From the NCBI GenBank assembly GCA_020846745.1, contig JADLDI010000057.1:1-64000 (forward strand): 64,000 nucleotides of DNA. Reading direction: 5' to 3'. The notes below the pieces were generated by a model. It made no database searches. It was not told the origin of the DNA and worked only from the letters and a program-made list of their open reading frames with translations. Origin of the DNA: Bryobacterales bacterium (lineage in GTDB: Bacteria > Acidobacteriota > Terriglobia > Bryobacterales > Bryobacteraceae). Position 1 is the stretch's first letter, and every line of letters starts with the position of its first letter. This document shows positions 47,699 to 59,600 of the stretch, piece after piece. The translations under genes were made by a program, and so were the position numbers.

Positions 47699-48442
47699 GT
47701 GCCCGCCAGAGTTCTGGGTGTCATTCCTGCCCGGTTCCAGTCGTCGCGCTTCCCCGGAAAAGCCCTTGCCCTTCTTGCCGGAAAACCGATTATTCAGCAT
47801 GTCTTTGAACGTGCGTCGCATTCCAGATACCTTTCTGACGTTTTAATCGCGACCGACGACCATAGGATTTTCGACGCCTGTCGTAAATTCGGTGCGAACG
47901 TTCGCCTCACCCGGCCTGACCACCCTTCCGGCACCGACCGTGTAGCCGAAGTGGCCTCCGCTTACCACTCCTCCGTGGTGGTTAATATTCAGGGGGACGA
48001 ACCGCTGATCGACCCCGCCGCGATCGACGCCGCGGTGCTGGCGCTGCTCGACGACCCCGAACTCCCGATGAGCACGCTCATGAAGCGGATTGAGTTCGTT
48101 GACGAAATCACCAACCCCAACGTCGTGAAGGTCGTTTGCGATCTCCGCGGCAACGCAATCTACTTCTCGCGTAACCCCATTCCCTACAATCGGTCGGGTG
48201 GCGCGGAGTACTTTAAACACGTCGGGCTGTACGTTTACCAGCGGGAATTTTTACTGGGCTATTCGTCTTTACCGGTCGGACCACTCGAAAAGATCGAGTG
48301 CCTGGAACAGATGCGAGCATTGGAAAATGGGTATTCGATTCGGGTCGTCGAAACCGGCTACGAATCGCTGGGTGTGGATACGCCCGAGGATCTCGAAACC
48401 GTAGCGCGGCTCTTCAAGGTCGCTGCGCCAAGCAATGAATAG
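47699..48442 (+). CDS. kdsB: 3-deoxy-manno-octulosonate cytidylyltransferase
   Basis: GTG start; 'VIPARFQSSRFPGKALALLAGKPIIQHVFERA', 'HPSGTDRVAEVA', 'VNIQGDEPLIDP'. Confidence 0.95.
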   Translation: MPARVLGVIPARFQSSRFPGKALALLAGKPIIQHVFERASHSRYLSDVLIATDDHRIFDACRKFGANVRLTRPDHPSGTDRVAEVASAYHSSVVVNIQGDEPLIDPAAIDAAVLALLDDPELPMSTLMKRIEFVDEITNPNVVKVVCDLRGNAIYFSRNPIPYNRSGGAEYFKHVGLYVYQREFLLGYSSLPVGPLEKIECLEQMRALENGYSIRVVETGYESLGVDTPEDLETVARLFKVAAPSNE

Positions 48443-48460
48443 GGCGGAAGAAACGTAAGG

Positions 48461-50120
<1,660 letters not shown>

Positions 50121-50131
<11 letters not shown>

Positions 50132-50897
50132 CGAGCTGCTGCTGATCGCCGGACCCTGCGTCATCGAGTCGGAACAGCACGTCCATCTTCTAGCGGAACG
50201 TCTCAAAGCCGTCGCGCCTCATTTCTACTTCAAGGCGTCATTCGATAAGGCCAACCGTTCCAGCGTCTCCTCCTATCGCGGACCCGGCCTCACCGAGGGC
50301 CTGAGAATTCTCGCCACCCTGAAGAACCAAGGCTTCCGCATCCTCACCGACATTCACGAGCCCGCCCAAGCCGAACCCGCCGCCCAAGTCTGCGATGTCC
50401 TCCAAATCCCCGCCTTCCTCTGCCGCCAGACGGACCTGCTCGTCGCCGCCGGCCGCACAGGCCGCATCGTCAACATCAAGAAAGGACAATTCGTAGCCCC
50501 GCACGACATCGGCCACGCCGCCGACAAAGTAGCCTCCACCGGCAACACCAACATCTGGCTTACCGAACGCGGCACGACGTTTGGCTACAACAACCTGGTG
50601 GTCGACATGCGGGGCCTCGTCATCATGAAGCGCTTCGGCTATCCCGTAATCTTCGACGCCACCCACAGCGTCCAGTTGCCGGGCGCGGCGGGACAGGCTT
50701 CGTCAGGCCAACCCGAATTCATCGAACCACTGGCACGCGCGGCGGTAGCCGCCGGCGCCGATGGCCTTTTTGTCGAAGTCCACGAAAACCCACCCAAAGC
50801 GCTATCCGACGGCGCCAACGCTCTCCACCTGGACAAGCTCCCAGGCCTCTATTCCCGCCTCACCGCCCTCCACAACCTGATCGCCGCTTGGCCGTAG
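50121..50897 (+). CDS. kdsA: 3-deoxy-8-phosphooctulonate synthase
   Basis: '[14 protein letters not shown]', '[20 protein letters not shown]', '[13 protein letters not shown]', '[10 protein letters not shown]'. Confidence 0.96.
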
Positions 50898-50959
50898 GTG
50901 GCCCAAGACCAAATTGCCGGGATGGGTTATCCGGCCGCGCTTTGCCTTCCGCTGATGCG

Positions 50960-51394
50960 TCACGCCATGAATATTTCCGCAGGAACGCGGAAGTGTCCGG
51001 CCAAACGCTGCGCCAAATCCCAACTGATCTTGCGCCGCCCGTTCAGGATCTCCGTCGTCAGCCCCTTATTGCCAACGACGGGCCAAACATCCTTATGGCG
51101 GAGACCTCGGTCTTCCATCAGCGCTTTAAGCGCTTCATGCGGCGCGACTGCCGGGAACCGGTAATGCCGTTCTTCGAAATCGGATATGACGATACCCAGA
51201 AGTTCGGCGAAAGCGCTTTCCTCGGGGGTCAGCCCGGCCTCTTCCTCCCGTTCATCGAGCGCCAGTAGGATCTTCGTCAACCGTTCATTGTCACCTTCCG
51301 TTTTGGGCGGAATCGGCAATGCGGCCGCTATCAATTGCACGTATCTCTCGGGGTTGATCCGTTTCCGGTTTACTCTCGACGGCATTACTTCCAT
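50960..51394 (-). CDS. higA: HigA-like antitoxin (HTH)
   Basis: 'HEALKALMEDRGLRHKDVWPVVGNKGLTTEILNGRRKISWDLAQRLAGHFRVPAEIFM'. Confidence 0.85.
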   Translation of the reverse strand: MEVMPSRVNRKRINPERYVQLIAAALPIPPKTEGDNERLTKILLALDEREEEAGLTPEESAFAELLGIVISDFEERHYRFPAVAPHEALKALMEDRGLRHKDVWPVVGNKGLTTEILNGRRKISWDLAQRLAGHFRVPAEIFMA

Positions 51395-51495
51395 TCCCCT
51401 TTCGAATACTCTTCATGCGTCATGATGTGCAGGACGAAAGCCTTCTGCATCTGGAAGTTGACACGCGCAATCAGGCGGTATTTACAAATTGTAAA
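51386..51495 (-). pseudogene. Truncated HigB-like toxin remnant (C-terminal part only)
   Basis: Minus-strand reading '...LFTICKYRLIARVNFQMQKAFVLHIMTHEEYSKGEWK*' resembles a HigB C-terminus; upstream in-frame sequence does not look like a HigB N-terminus. Confidence 0.65.
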
Positions 51496-51555
51496 CAAAG
51501 AGGTCGACTGTAACCCCTTCTCCTCAACCCAACCGTAAGCTATCCTCTCCCCTGT

Positions 51556-53193
51556 ATGAGGATCGCTCCTCTAACCGCTGTACTCTTCTCATCCATCGCC
51601 ACCCTCACCGCGCAACCCAACATCACCGCGTGGCAGCCCAACTACTCGTTCACCTTGCCCGGCACCCCGCACTACGCCGCAGCACAAGGATCGCTGATCG
51701 TCATCTACGGCGATAATCTCGGACCGGCCCAACTGCTCTCCCAAGGCTTCCACCCCGCACTCGACCGGAATCTCGGAGGTGTCTCCGTCCGTATCACCGT
51801 CGGCACAACCACCACGCAGGCCATTCCGTATTACGTGTCCGCTAGGCAGATCGCAGCGATCGTACCGTCCACCACCCCACTCGGTGATGGGACCCTGACC
51901 GTCACCTATAACAGCGCCACCAGCGCCACCTTCCCCATTCGCATCGTGCAGAGCGCCGTCGGCCTGCTCACCAGAAACGGCTACGGCGTCGGTCCGGCCG
52001 CGGTCTATGATTCCAGCGGCCGCCTGATTACCCGCACCAATGCCGCCAACCCAGGCGATACGGTAGTGTTCTGGGGCACAGGTGTCGGCCCTGATTTAAC
52101 CACTGATGAGACGCGTCTGATCTCGGCTGTCCGCAATCTCGAGAACCTCCCGTTTGAGTTCCACATCGGCGGCAAACTTGCGACCGCCGCCTACCGCGGC
52201 CGGTCTACCTATCCCGGCGTCGACCAGATTAACGTAATCGTTCCGCAAGGAGTTTCGGGTTGCGCCGTGAGTGCTTATGCCAAAACCGGCGCGTTCGTCA
52301 GCAACATTACAACAGTTCCCATCGCTCTAACCGGCAACATCTGTTCCGACAACAAGGGCTTCTCCGCCGAACAAATATCACGCTTCGAGACCCAGACCGG
52401 CTGGATCCTTTCGGCCTCTGCCTCTGTCGGCAGAACCGCCAACTGGCGGGGAGGCCCATGGTTCACCGTCCCACCCGGGACCATTCACGATGAAGCCAGG
52501 CTGGAATTTCAAATAACGATAGATCAAGACCGGCAGGCTCCCGTTGTGCTTCAACCTCCGTCCATTGGGAGTTGCGTAGTGGGTGCGGGAGATGACCGTC
52601 CCTCCTCGGCGGGAAGGGTTGTGTTCCACCCCGTTGATGGCGTTACCCTGAAACTCCCCGATGGAACGTCGCGGCCGATGACTGGACCCAACCCGTACAC
52701 CTATTCCGAATTTGGACCCGCTGGGTCGGAACCACTCATCCCAAACGTCGGAGCACTCTTCCAAATCGACACCGTTGGCGGCACCAGTAGCGCTCCCTTC
52801 ACCACCACCCTCACCGCCCTCCCCACCCTCCAGTGGACCAACAAGTCCCAACTCGCCGAAATCGACCGTACCCGCCCACTCGACCTCACCTGGATCGGCG
52901 CCCCGCAAACCTACGCCGTCATCTCGGGTTATGCCGCCAATGGTCCGGACCCATTCCTCTGGAGTACCTTCTATTGCACCGCACCCGGCGATACCGGCCG
53001 CTTCACCGTCCCCGCCGACATCCTTTCCCACATGCTCAAAAGCCTCACCGCAAACGATGCCGGCGATCCCGTCCAGAGCGGACAACTGACCCTTACGCTC
53101 TACAGCATTCCCAACTTCCAAACCGTCCAGGGCCTCGATTTCGTCGAATCCTCCAGCTACTCCAGCGAAATCCTACGCGTTAACTTCAAGTAG
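51556..53193 (+). CDS. Secreted protein with TIGR03437-like domain (paralogue 1)
   Basis: 'QGSLIVIYGDNLGPAQLLSQGF..GGVSVRITVGTTTTQAIPYYVSARQIAAIVPSTTPLG', 'FWGTGVGP'. Confidence 0.82.
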   Translation: MRIAPLTAVLFSSIATLTAQPNITAWQPNYSFTLPGTPHYAAAQGSLIVIYGDNLGPAQLLSQGFHPALDRNLGGVSVRITVGTTTTQAIPYYVSARQIAAIVPSTTPLGDGTLTVTYNSATSATFPIRIVQSAVGLLTRNGYGVGPAAVYDSSGRLITRTNAANPGDTVVFWGTGVGPDLTTDETRLISAVRNLENLPFEFHIGGKLATAAYRGRSTYPGVDQINVIVPQGVSGCAVSAYAKTGAFVSNITTVPIALTGNICSDNKGFSAEQISRFETQTGWILSASASVGRTANWRGGPWFTVPPGTIHDEARLEFQITIDQDRQAPVVLQPPSIGSCVVGAGDDRPSSAGRVVFHPVDGVTLKLPDGTSRPMTGPNPYTYSEFGPAGSEPLIPNVGALFQIDTVGGTSSAPFTTTLTALPTLQWTNKSQLAEIDRTRPLDLTWIGAPQTYAVISGYAANGPDPFLWSTFYCTAPGDTGRFTVPADILSHMLKSLTANDAGDPVQSGQLTLTLYSIPNFQTVQGLDFVESSSYSSEILRVNFK

Positions 53194-53282
53194 CGATTTT
53201 CTTCGCTACGATTGCAGTTTCTCGTACACTAATCTTGCGCGAGGTATGTTGTGCTCGCGCAATTAATCTGAGGTCGGAGAAC

Positions 53283-54914
53283 ATGAAGATATTTTACGGA
53301 GGCTTCGCCGGACTGTTATGTCTGGCCGCTTCGGCATTGGCCCAACCTAAGGTTGACGCCTGGCAAATGAACTACAGCTTTACCCTCCCCAAAACTCCGC
53401 ATTACGCGGCGGCGCAGGGTTCAATCATCGTTATTTACGGGTCCGGCATGGGACCCGCAACCTTGCTGTCGCAAGGCTTCAACCCGGCGCTCGACAAGAA
53501 CCTCGGTGGTGTTTCCATCAAGGTGACCGTTGCCGCCACCACCACGGAAGCGATTCCTTATTACGTTTCCGCAACCCAGATTGCAGCTATCCTCCCATCC
53601 GCTACCCCGGTCGGCAACGGAACGCTCACCGTCACCTACAACGGCCAGACCAGCGCTTCTATTCCCATCCGTGTCGTACAAAGCAATCTCGGTATCCTCA
53701 CGCTAAACGGCGCAGGCACCGGCACTGCCGCGGTCTACGACCTGAACTATCAGTACGTCACACCCACCAATGCCGCCAACCCGGGCCAGTCCATCATCTT
53801 CTGGGGAACCGGCCTCGGCCCCGACCCCAACGACGAGACACGCCTGATCACGGGCGCCAAGAGCCTCGACACCATCCCCTTCGAGTTTTACATCGGCGGC
53901 AAGCGGGCCAACGTCACCTACCGCGGCCGCTCCCCTTACCCCGGACTCGACCAGATCAACGTAGTCGTTCCCGACGGTGTCTCCGGTTGTGCGGTCGCCG
54001 CCTACTCGAAATCAACCACCTGGGTCTCCAACATGACGACCATCCCCGTTGCCGCCAGTGGACGTATCTGCTCCGACCCGAGCGGTTTTTCGAGCGGCGA
54101 CATCTCTCGCCTCCAGAACCTCTCGCAGATCAACATCGGCAGCCTCTCATTGGGTAAAGCGACTGCGGCCCAAGGGCCCATCTCGCTCACCAGCGACAAC
54201 GCCACCGCCATGTTCGCACGCTACACCCCCATCGACTTCACCAATAACGCCAGCGGCGGTCAGGCTTCTATCGGCAGCTGTATGGTCAGCACCTACACCG
54301 GTTCGAGCGGCGCTCCGCCCACTTCACCAGGCATCAAGTTGCTCGATGCCGGCGCCGTAACCTTGCGCCTGCCTGACAGCAGCACCCGCACCTTAGCTCG
54401 CCAGCAGGGCATCTATTCCTATTCCGGAGTAAGCCTGGGCGGGAACCCGCTCTTCATCCCTGCTTCCGGCGGCGACTTCACATATAACATTGGCGGCGGC
54501 GCTGATGTCGGAGCCTTCAGCGCCGGACTCTCCGCCTTCCCCGCCATCAATTGGACCAACAAGTCGAGCATCTCCAACATCAACCGCTCCAGTTCGCTCG
54601 ACGTGACCTGGACGCCCGGCCCCGCCAGCGCGTACATGGTTATCGCCGGCGTTTCCATCATCACGGGTCCTCCATCGCTCGCCACCTCGTTCGTCTGCAC
54701 CGCCGATGCCGCGGCCGGCCGCTTCACCATCCCCGCCGACGTCCTCTCGAAAATGGTGCAGAGCGAGGTGATCAGTGGCGGCGGCATAACCATTGCCACC
54801 GGTCAGTTATCGCTCATGATGTACAGCAACCCCAAGTTCACCACCGGCCCCGGTCTGGACATCGTGTCCACCACCTACTTCAACTCCGACAGCGCGGCGG
54901 TGAACTACCAGTAA
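53283..54914 (+). CDS. Secreted protein with TIGR03437-like domain (paralogue 2)
   Basis: 'QGSIIVIYGSGMGPATLLSQGFNPALDKNLGGVSIKVTVAATTTEAIPYYVSATQIAAILPSATPVG'; tandem paralogue of 51556-53193. Confidence 0.82.
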   Translation: MKIFYGGFAGLLCLAASALAQPKVDAWQMNYSFTLPKTPHYAAAQGSIIVIYGSGMGPATLLSQGFNPALDKNLGGVSIKVTVAATTTEAIPYYVSATQIAAILPSATPVGNGTLTVTYNGQTSASIPIRVVQSNLGILTLNGAGTGTAAVYDLNYQYVTPTNAANPGQSIIFWGTGLGPDPNDETRLITGAKSLDTIPFEFYIGGKRANVTYRGRSPYPGLDQINVVVPDGVSGCAVAAYSKSTTWVSNMTTIPVAASGRICSDPSGFSSGDISRLQNLSQINIGSLSLGKATAAQGPISLTSDNATAMFARYTPIDFTNNASGGQASIGSCMVSTYTGSSGAPPTSPGIKLLDAGAVTLRLPDSSTRTLARQQGIYSYSGVSLGGNPLFIPASGGDFTYNIGGGADVGAFSAGLSAFPAINWTNKSSISNINRSSSLDVTWTPGPASAYMVIAGVSIITGPPSLATSFVCTADAAAGRFTIPADVLSKMVQSEVISGGGITIATGQLSLMMYSNPKFTTGPGLDIVSTTYFNSDSAAVNYQ

Positions 54915-54937
54915 ATCCGCTTAACCCCAAAACGCGA

Positions 54938-54965
54938 AAAAGGACCGCCCCCGTGCGGTCCTTTT
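54938..54965 (+). terminator. Rho-independent-type terminator
   Basis: AAAAGGACCGC-ccccgt-GCGGTCCTTTT, 11 bp stem, 24 nt after the stop codon of 53283-54914. Confidence 0.85.
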
Positions 54966-55017
54966 ATTCTTTTCGAACGAGGCCCCGGAGCGGCGGGAGT
55001 TCCTCACGAAATGCCTC

Positions 55018-55046
55018 TTGTATTCCGCTGGCATTGCTGGTACACT
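55018..55046 (+). promoter_or_regulatory. Candidate promoter, cassette copy C (TTGTAT-N17-TACACT)
   Basis: TTGTAT at 55018-55023, TACACT at 55041-55046; same elements and spacing in copies A and B. Confidence 0.5.
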
Positions 55047-55053
55047 TGACCCG

Positions 55054-55120
55054 TGGTCGTGGACGTGTGTCCACCCACCAAACAAATCCAAAAAGGACCG
55101 CCATCGCGCGGTCTTTTTTT
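55054..55120 (+). ncRNA. Candidate leader RNA: hairpin 1 (55054-55080) followed by terminator-like hairpin 2 (55091-55120)
   Basis: TGGT-C-GTGGAC-gtgt-GTCCAC-CC-ACCA; then AAAAGGACCGC-catcgc-GCGGTCTTTTTTTTT; both upstream of the 55228 ATG and present in copies A and B. Confidence 0.5.
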
Positions 55121-55227
55121 TTCGCACTACCTCCGGTCGGAAGCCGTCGCGCCCCCGACCCCCTCGGCGTTCATCCGCGTTAATCGGCGGCCGATTCAAA
55201 AATTTCCCCAGAAGGAGTATTACTCAG

Positions 55228-55962
55228 ATGTCTGCAAACCTCAGCACAGGCCCTCGCACCGAAGAAGGCAAAGCCAAATCCTCCCAAAATGCCAGAAAAC
55301 ATGGTTTGACCGCCGAATCCATCCCAGCCGATCTCCGTCCTGTTTTCAACCATTTGCGAAACGAACTCCACTCCCAGTGCCGCCCCGATGGCCCCTTGGA
55401 AGAAATCTTCTTCGACAAACTCGTCACCGCCCGCTGGAACATGCTCCGTGCGCTCGATTTTCAAAACGAACTCTACGACCGCTCCGATGGCCGTGACCCC
55501 ATCACCCACCCCACCACCCAAAAAGAGGCCGAACTCTACTCGCGCTACTACATCCGGTTCGAAGGTTCGTTCAACCGCGCCTACAAACAACTCAAAGATT
55601 CCCAAACGAACCGCATCTGCCAGCTAATAGAAACCAACCCGGACGCCCCCCGTCCGTCGCTCCCCCTAGCCGACGCCCTTAAAATTCAACGCTTTGCGAA
55701 ACGAACTCCCCCCTCCGTAACGGAGCCGCGACCGTCAGGGAGCGCCGCGCCATCCGACCCGCGACCGTCCGCGAGCGCCGCGCCATCCGAAGACATCCTC
55801 ACCCACTTCCCCCCGTCCGTAGCCGCCGAAATCCGCGACGACGCTGCCAACCTCGACATCTCCGTCAACTTCCTCATCAGCCAGTACGCCAAAATCGGCT
55901 ACCAGACCGCCCTGCAAGAATCCGTGCGGAACGAACCCAATTACGATTGCGTTAAACGTTAA
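55228..55962 (+). CDS. Uncharacterised 'STGPRTEEGKAKSSQNARKHGL' protein, cassette copy C
   Basis: 244 aa 'MSANLSTGPRTEEGKAKSSQNARKHGLTAESIPADLRPVFNHLRNELHSQCRPDG'; AAGGAG upstream of ATG. Confidence 0.85.
   Translation: MSANLSTGPRTEEGKAKSSQNARKHGLTAESIPADLRPVFNHLRNELHSQCRPDGPLEEIFFDKLVTARWNMLRALDFQNELYDRSDGRDPITHPTTQKEAELYSRYYIRFEGSFNRAYKQLKDSQTNRICQLIETNPDAPRPSLPLADALKIQRFAKRTPPSVTEPRPSGSAAPSDPRPSASAAPSEDILTHFPPSVAAEIRDDAANLDISVNFLISQYAKIGYQTALQESVRNEPNYDCVKR
55726..55791. repeat. 33 bp tandem duplication inside copy C gene (two units)
   Basis: ccgcgaccgtcagggagcgccgcgccatccgac / ccgcgaccgtccgcgagcgccgcgccatccgaa; copy A has a single equivalent unit. Confidence 0.85.
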
Positions 55963-56039
55963 TATGGCTAAACGTTAATCAAGATAACCGGCCACGTTCG
56001 GGCGGTTCGGTGCGCCGGGCCGCTGGGCGATCAGGCCTG

Positions 56040-56507
56040 TTACCGCAGTTCTTCGCTCGTCGGCGTTGCCGGTTCCTGGCCCCAGTTTTGCCGGATCACA
56101 CCCGACTGGTCCGCGAAAAACGTTCGCCGTCCCGTGCTGCCGAAGGCCTGCGGAATCGCCTGGATGAAGAAGCCCTGGGGTGAGCCTTGCAGGTTGTACT
56201 TATACCCGTTCTTGCTTCCCTTGGCCATGTCGCCGGTGATCAGGTCAGCGCCTGAAGGGTTCGGTTGACCGGAAGTGGGCGGCCCGAGTTCCTGCATCGA
56301 CGTCGCATACCGTCCGAACTGCGACATGTACTGCGTTTGCGCGGTGATCAGGTTATGCAGCTCTCGCGTGGCCGCCATCTCTTTGGCGTTCATCATCGCG
56401 ACGTTAATGCGCGGAATCGCAATCGCACCGATGATCATCAGGATGGCCACCACAATCAGTAGTTCCATCAGGGAGAAGCCGCGGCGGCGGCGCTGAATCC
56501 TGTTCAT
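56040..56507 (-). CDS. Type II secretion/type IV pilin-like prepilin (pseudopilin)
   Basis: 'MNRIQRRRRGFSLMELLIVVAILMIIGAIAIPRI' class III prepilin signal. Confidence 0.9.
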   Translation of the reverse strand: MNRIQRRRRGFSLMELLIVVAILMIIGAIAIPRINVAMMNAKEMAATRELHNLITAQTQYMSQFGRYATSMQELGPPTSGQPNPSGADLITGDMAKGSKNGYKYNLQGSPQGFFIQAIPQAFGSTGRRTFFADQSGVIRQNWGQEPATPTSEELR

Positions 56508-56605
56508 ACAGTTCCTCATTACATAATGACGCGAAAACGAGTACGTGCGTGCAAGCCCCCCGCCAAGGGAAACCGCCGGCGATAATCGGCCAAACGCCGC
56601 TTCGT

Positions 56606-59600
56606 TTAGAACGAGAACCGCAAGCCTAGTTGCACCTGCCGGTTGGGACCCACCGTCGACGTGATCCGCCCGGCCGCCGGATTGCCCACCGCGCCGTTCG
56701 GCGTACCGAACTGCGGCGTGTTGAACAGGTTGAACATCTCGGCGCGGAACTGCATCCGCCACTTCTCAGACGGAGAGAAGTCCTTAAACAGCGACCAGTC
56801 GAAGTTGATGCGGCCCGGTCCGCGCAGAATGTTGCGGCCGCCGTTGCCGAACGTGTAAATGGCCGGCACGCCCCAGGCGCCGTTCGGACCGAGCGACGTG
56901 TCGAACCACAGGAACGGATCGGGATTGTCGATTTTGCCGGATTTCAAACGGTCGGGCCGGCTGCCGCCCGCGTTCGATACCGAGCTGTTCAGCGCCGGAG
57001 TGAACGGCAGACCAGTCTGTGCCGTGAAGATGAAGTTAGTGTCCCAGCCGCCGAAAGCCGTGTCGAGAGCGCGGGCTCCGGAACTCCATTTGCGTCCTTT
57101 GCCGAAAGGCAGCGCCCAGTTCATAGAGGTGGTGAAGCGGTGGCGGATGTCGAAGCCGGAATCGCCACGGTCGCACTGCCGGCAGCGCCGGTCCTGCGGA
57201 ATAGGACCGTTGTCCGCTCCGCCGAACGCATTCGCCACATCATCAATCGCGTGTGACCATGTGTACGAGGAAACGAAGCCGATCGCCTTGAAGCGCCGTT
57301 CGAGCGAAGCCTGGAGCGAGTTGTAGTTCGCTTTGCCGTCGAAGGTCAGGTAGGTAACGTCGGTGACGTTCGGGGCGATACCGTACAACGGACGCCGCGG
57401 GTTGTTCGCCCCCGGACCCGGTACCGGCTGGTTGTAGTTCCAACTGAAGTCGAGGCGGCGGCCGATATTGCCGACGTACCCGATTTTGGCCACCAAATCC
57501 TTCGGCAACTGCTGCTGCACCTGGAAGTTGTACTGCTGGATGTAGGCCGACCGCAGGTTCGGGTCCACCGCGAGCATGGCGCCCGTCGGGTTGTTGGCCA
57601 CGATGTTGAAGTCGAGCACCGGTATGGGATCGAAGCCCTGGCTCATCTTCCGGAAGTTCGGGTTGAACTGATTGATGTCGGGCGTCACGATGGGCCCGAA
57701 CGGCAACTGCCGGTGGCGCCGCATATACACGGATTCACTGTTGGGCGGGTTGTAGAACACGCCGTAACCGCCGCGGACGACCGTGCTCGGCCGTGCCTGG
57801 TACGCAAAGCCCAGCCGCGGTCCGAAGTTGTTCTTATCCGCCTTAATGCCGGTAGCCGCATCGGTGTTGAAGCCGGCTATCAGCAGCTTGGCCGATACGG
57901 GATCGAAGTTGGTCATGCGGTTGGCCACCTCAGTGATCGGCGAATCGTACTCGTAGCGCAACCCGAGGTTCAGCGTGAACTTCGACGTGACCTTCCAGTC
58001 GTCCTGTATATAGCCGGCCCACTCGGTGTAGCGGAAACCCGGGAAGACGAGCGTAAAGTCCTGCTCAATCAGGCTGGGCGCGCCCAACAGGAATGCCGCC
58101 ATGGTTTCGCCCGTCGAAGCGGCATTGTTCGGATCGTCGGAAAATGTGCGGCCGTAGTTGAACCGGCCGTTGCCGCGGTTGGTTTGAAACTGCGTGATTT
58201 GGCGGCGCCGTATCTCAAAGCCGAACTTCAGGGAATGTTTGCCCTGGAGTTTGGTGAAGTCCAGGCGCGGGTTGAACGTGTTCTGGATGCGAAGAATCGG
58301 CAGCGAACGCGTTTGGCCGATTCCGAAGTAGCCGCCGGGGCTGATGATCGGAATACCGTCCGCCTGTGGACCCTGGTTCGCGTTCTTGAACCCAACCTGT
58401 TCGCCGAGCTTTGAACCCGGCACGGCGCCTTCCTGCCGGAAGTCCAGGTTAAACCGGTTGAAGCCCATTTTGGCTTCCATGATCAGCGTCGGCGTAAACG
58501 TGCGAACCCAGGAGGCAACCGCGTTATACGCCCGCAGGTAAGAGTCGCCGGCGAATGTGTCTTCGTTGCCGAGGCTAACCGGCTGGCTTAATCCGGCGAG
58601 GTTCACATTGGGGAAGGTGGAAGGCCGTGTTGTGATCGTGTTCTGCTGCGAGAAGCGGCCGAACACCTGGTTCTTTTCGTTCCAGTTCCAGTCGATGCGG
58701 CCGTCGCCTTGATCCCACCGCTGAACATCCTTCAGGATGGCCGTGTAATTGTTCGTCAATGCGCTCGTCTGTGGCAACGGGTAGGCATTCATAAACTTCA
58801 CAGACAGCGGATCCCAACGGCTCTGGGGAATAATGTCGCCGGGGAAACGGTCGCGTGTGTACCCCGATGCCGTTCCGGGGGTGGCGCGCGTAGTGACCGG
58901 GTCGAAGATCGGGCGGACACCGGAGAAATCGCCTTGCCGCATCGCGGCGGTCGGAACCGTGCCGACGGACGGACGTTCCTGCCGGCGCCGGTAGCCTTCG
59001 TAGTTGGCGAAGAAGAAAACCTTGTTCGGAATTATCTTGCCGCCCAGATTCGCGCCGAACTGCTTCTGCCGGAACGCGGGCTTGTTGAAGTTAGTAGGCG
59101 CGAAGTAGTTGCGGGCGTCGAGTTTGTCGTTGCGGAGGAACTCGTATGCGGTGCCGTGCCAATCGTTCGAGCCCGACTTGGTGATCACGTTCACGGTAGC
59201 GCCCGAGTTACGGCCCTGGTCGGCCGCAAACATGTTCGTCTGGATCTTGAATTCGCGCACCGCTTCGACCGAAGGCCGCAACGTGATCGACAACGTGAGC
59301 CGCTCGTTGTTGTCCACACCGTCCATCAGGAAGTTATTGGAGTTTTCGCGGTTGCCGTTGGAGAACAACTCGGAGCCGGGCCGGAGATCGTCCGGGCGCG
59401 TGCCGCTCATGATGGTGCCCTGTGCGCCGAAGCCGACGCCCACCACGCCAGGTCCGAGAATGGCGAGTTGGACGAAGTTACGGCCGTTGAGCGGCAGGTC
59501 TTCGATCGCCTTCTGTTCGATTACCTGGCCGATCGACGATGTATCGGATTCGATTAGCGGCGCCGCTCCGGTCACTTCTACGGTTTCGGAAACCGCGCCC

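Noticed and set aside
54921-55199. 92 aa ORF and counterparts at 687-938 and 6373-6795
   Set aside because: Translations of the cassette leader in different frames between copies; the conserved features are DNA/RNA motifs, not a reading frame.
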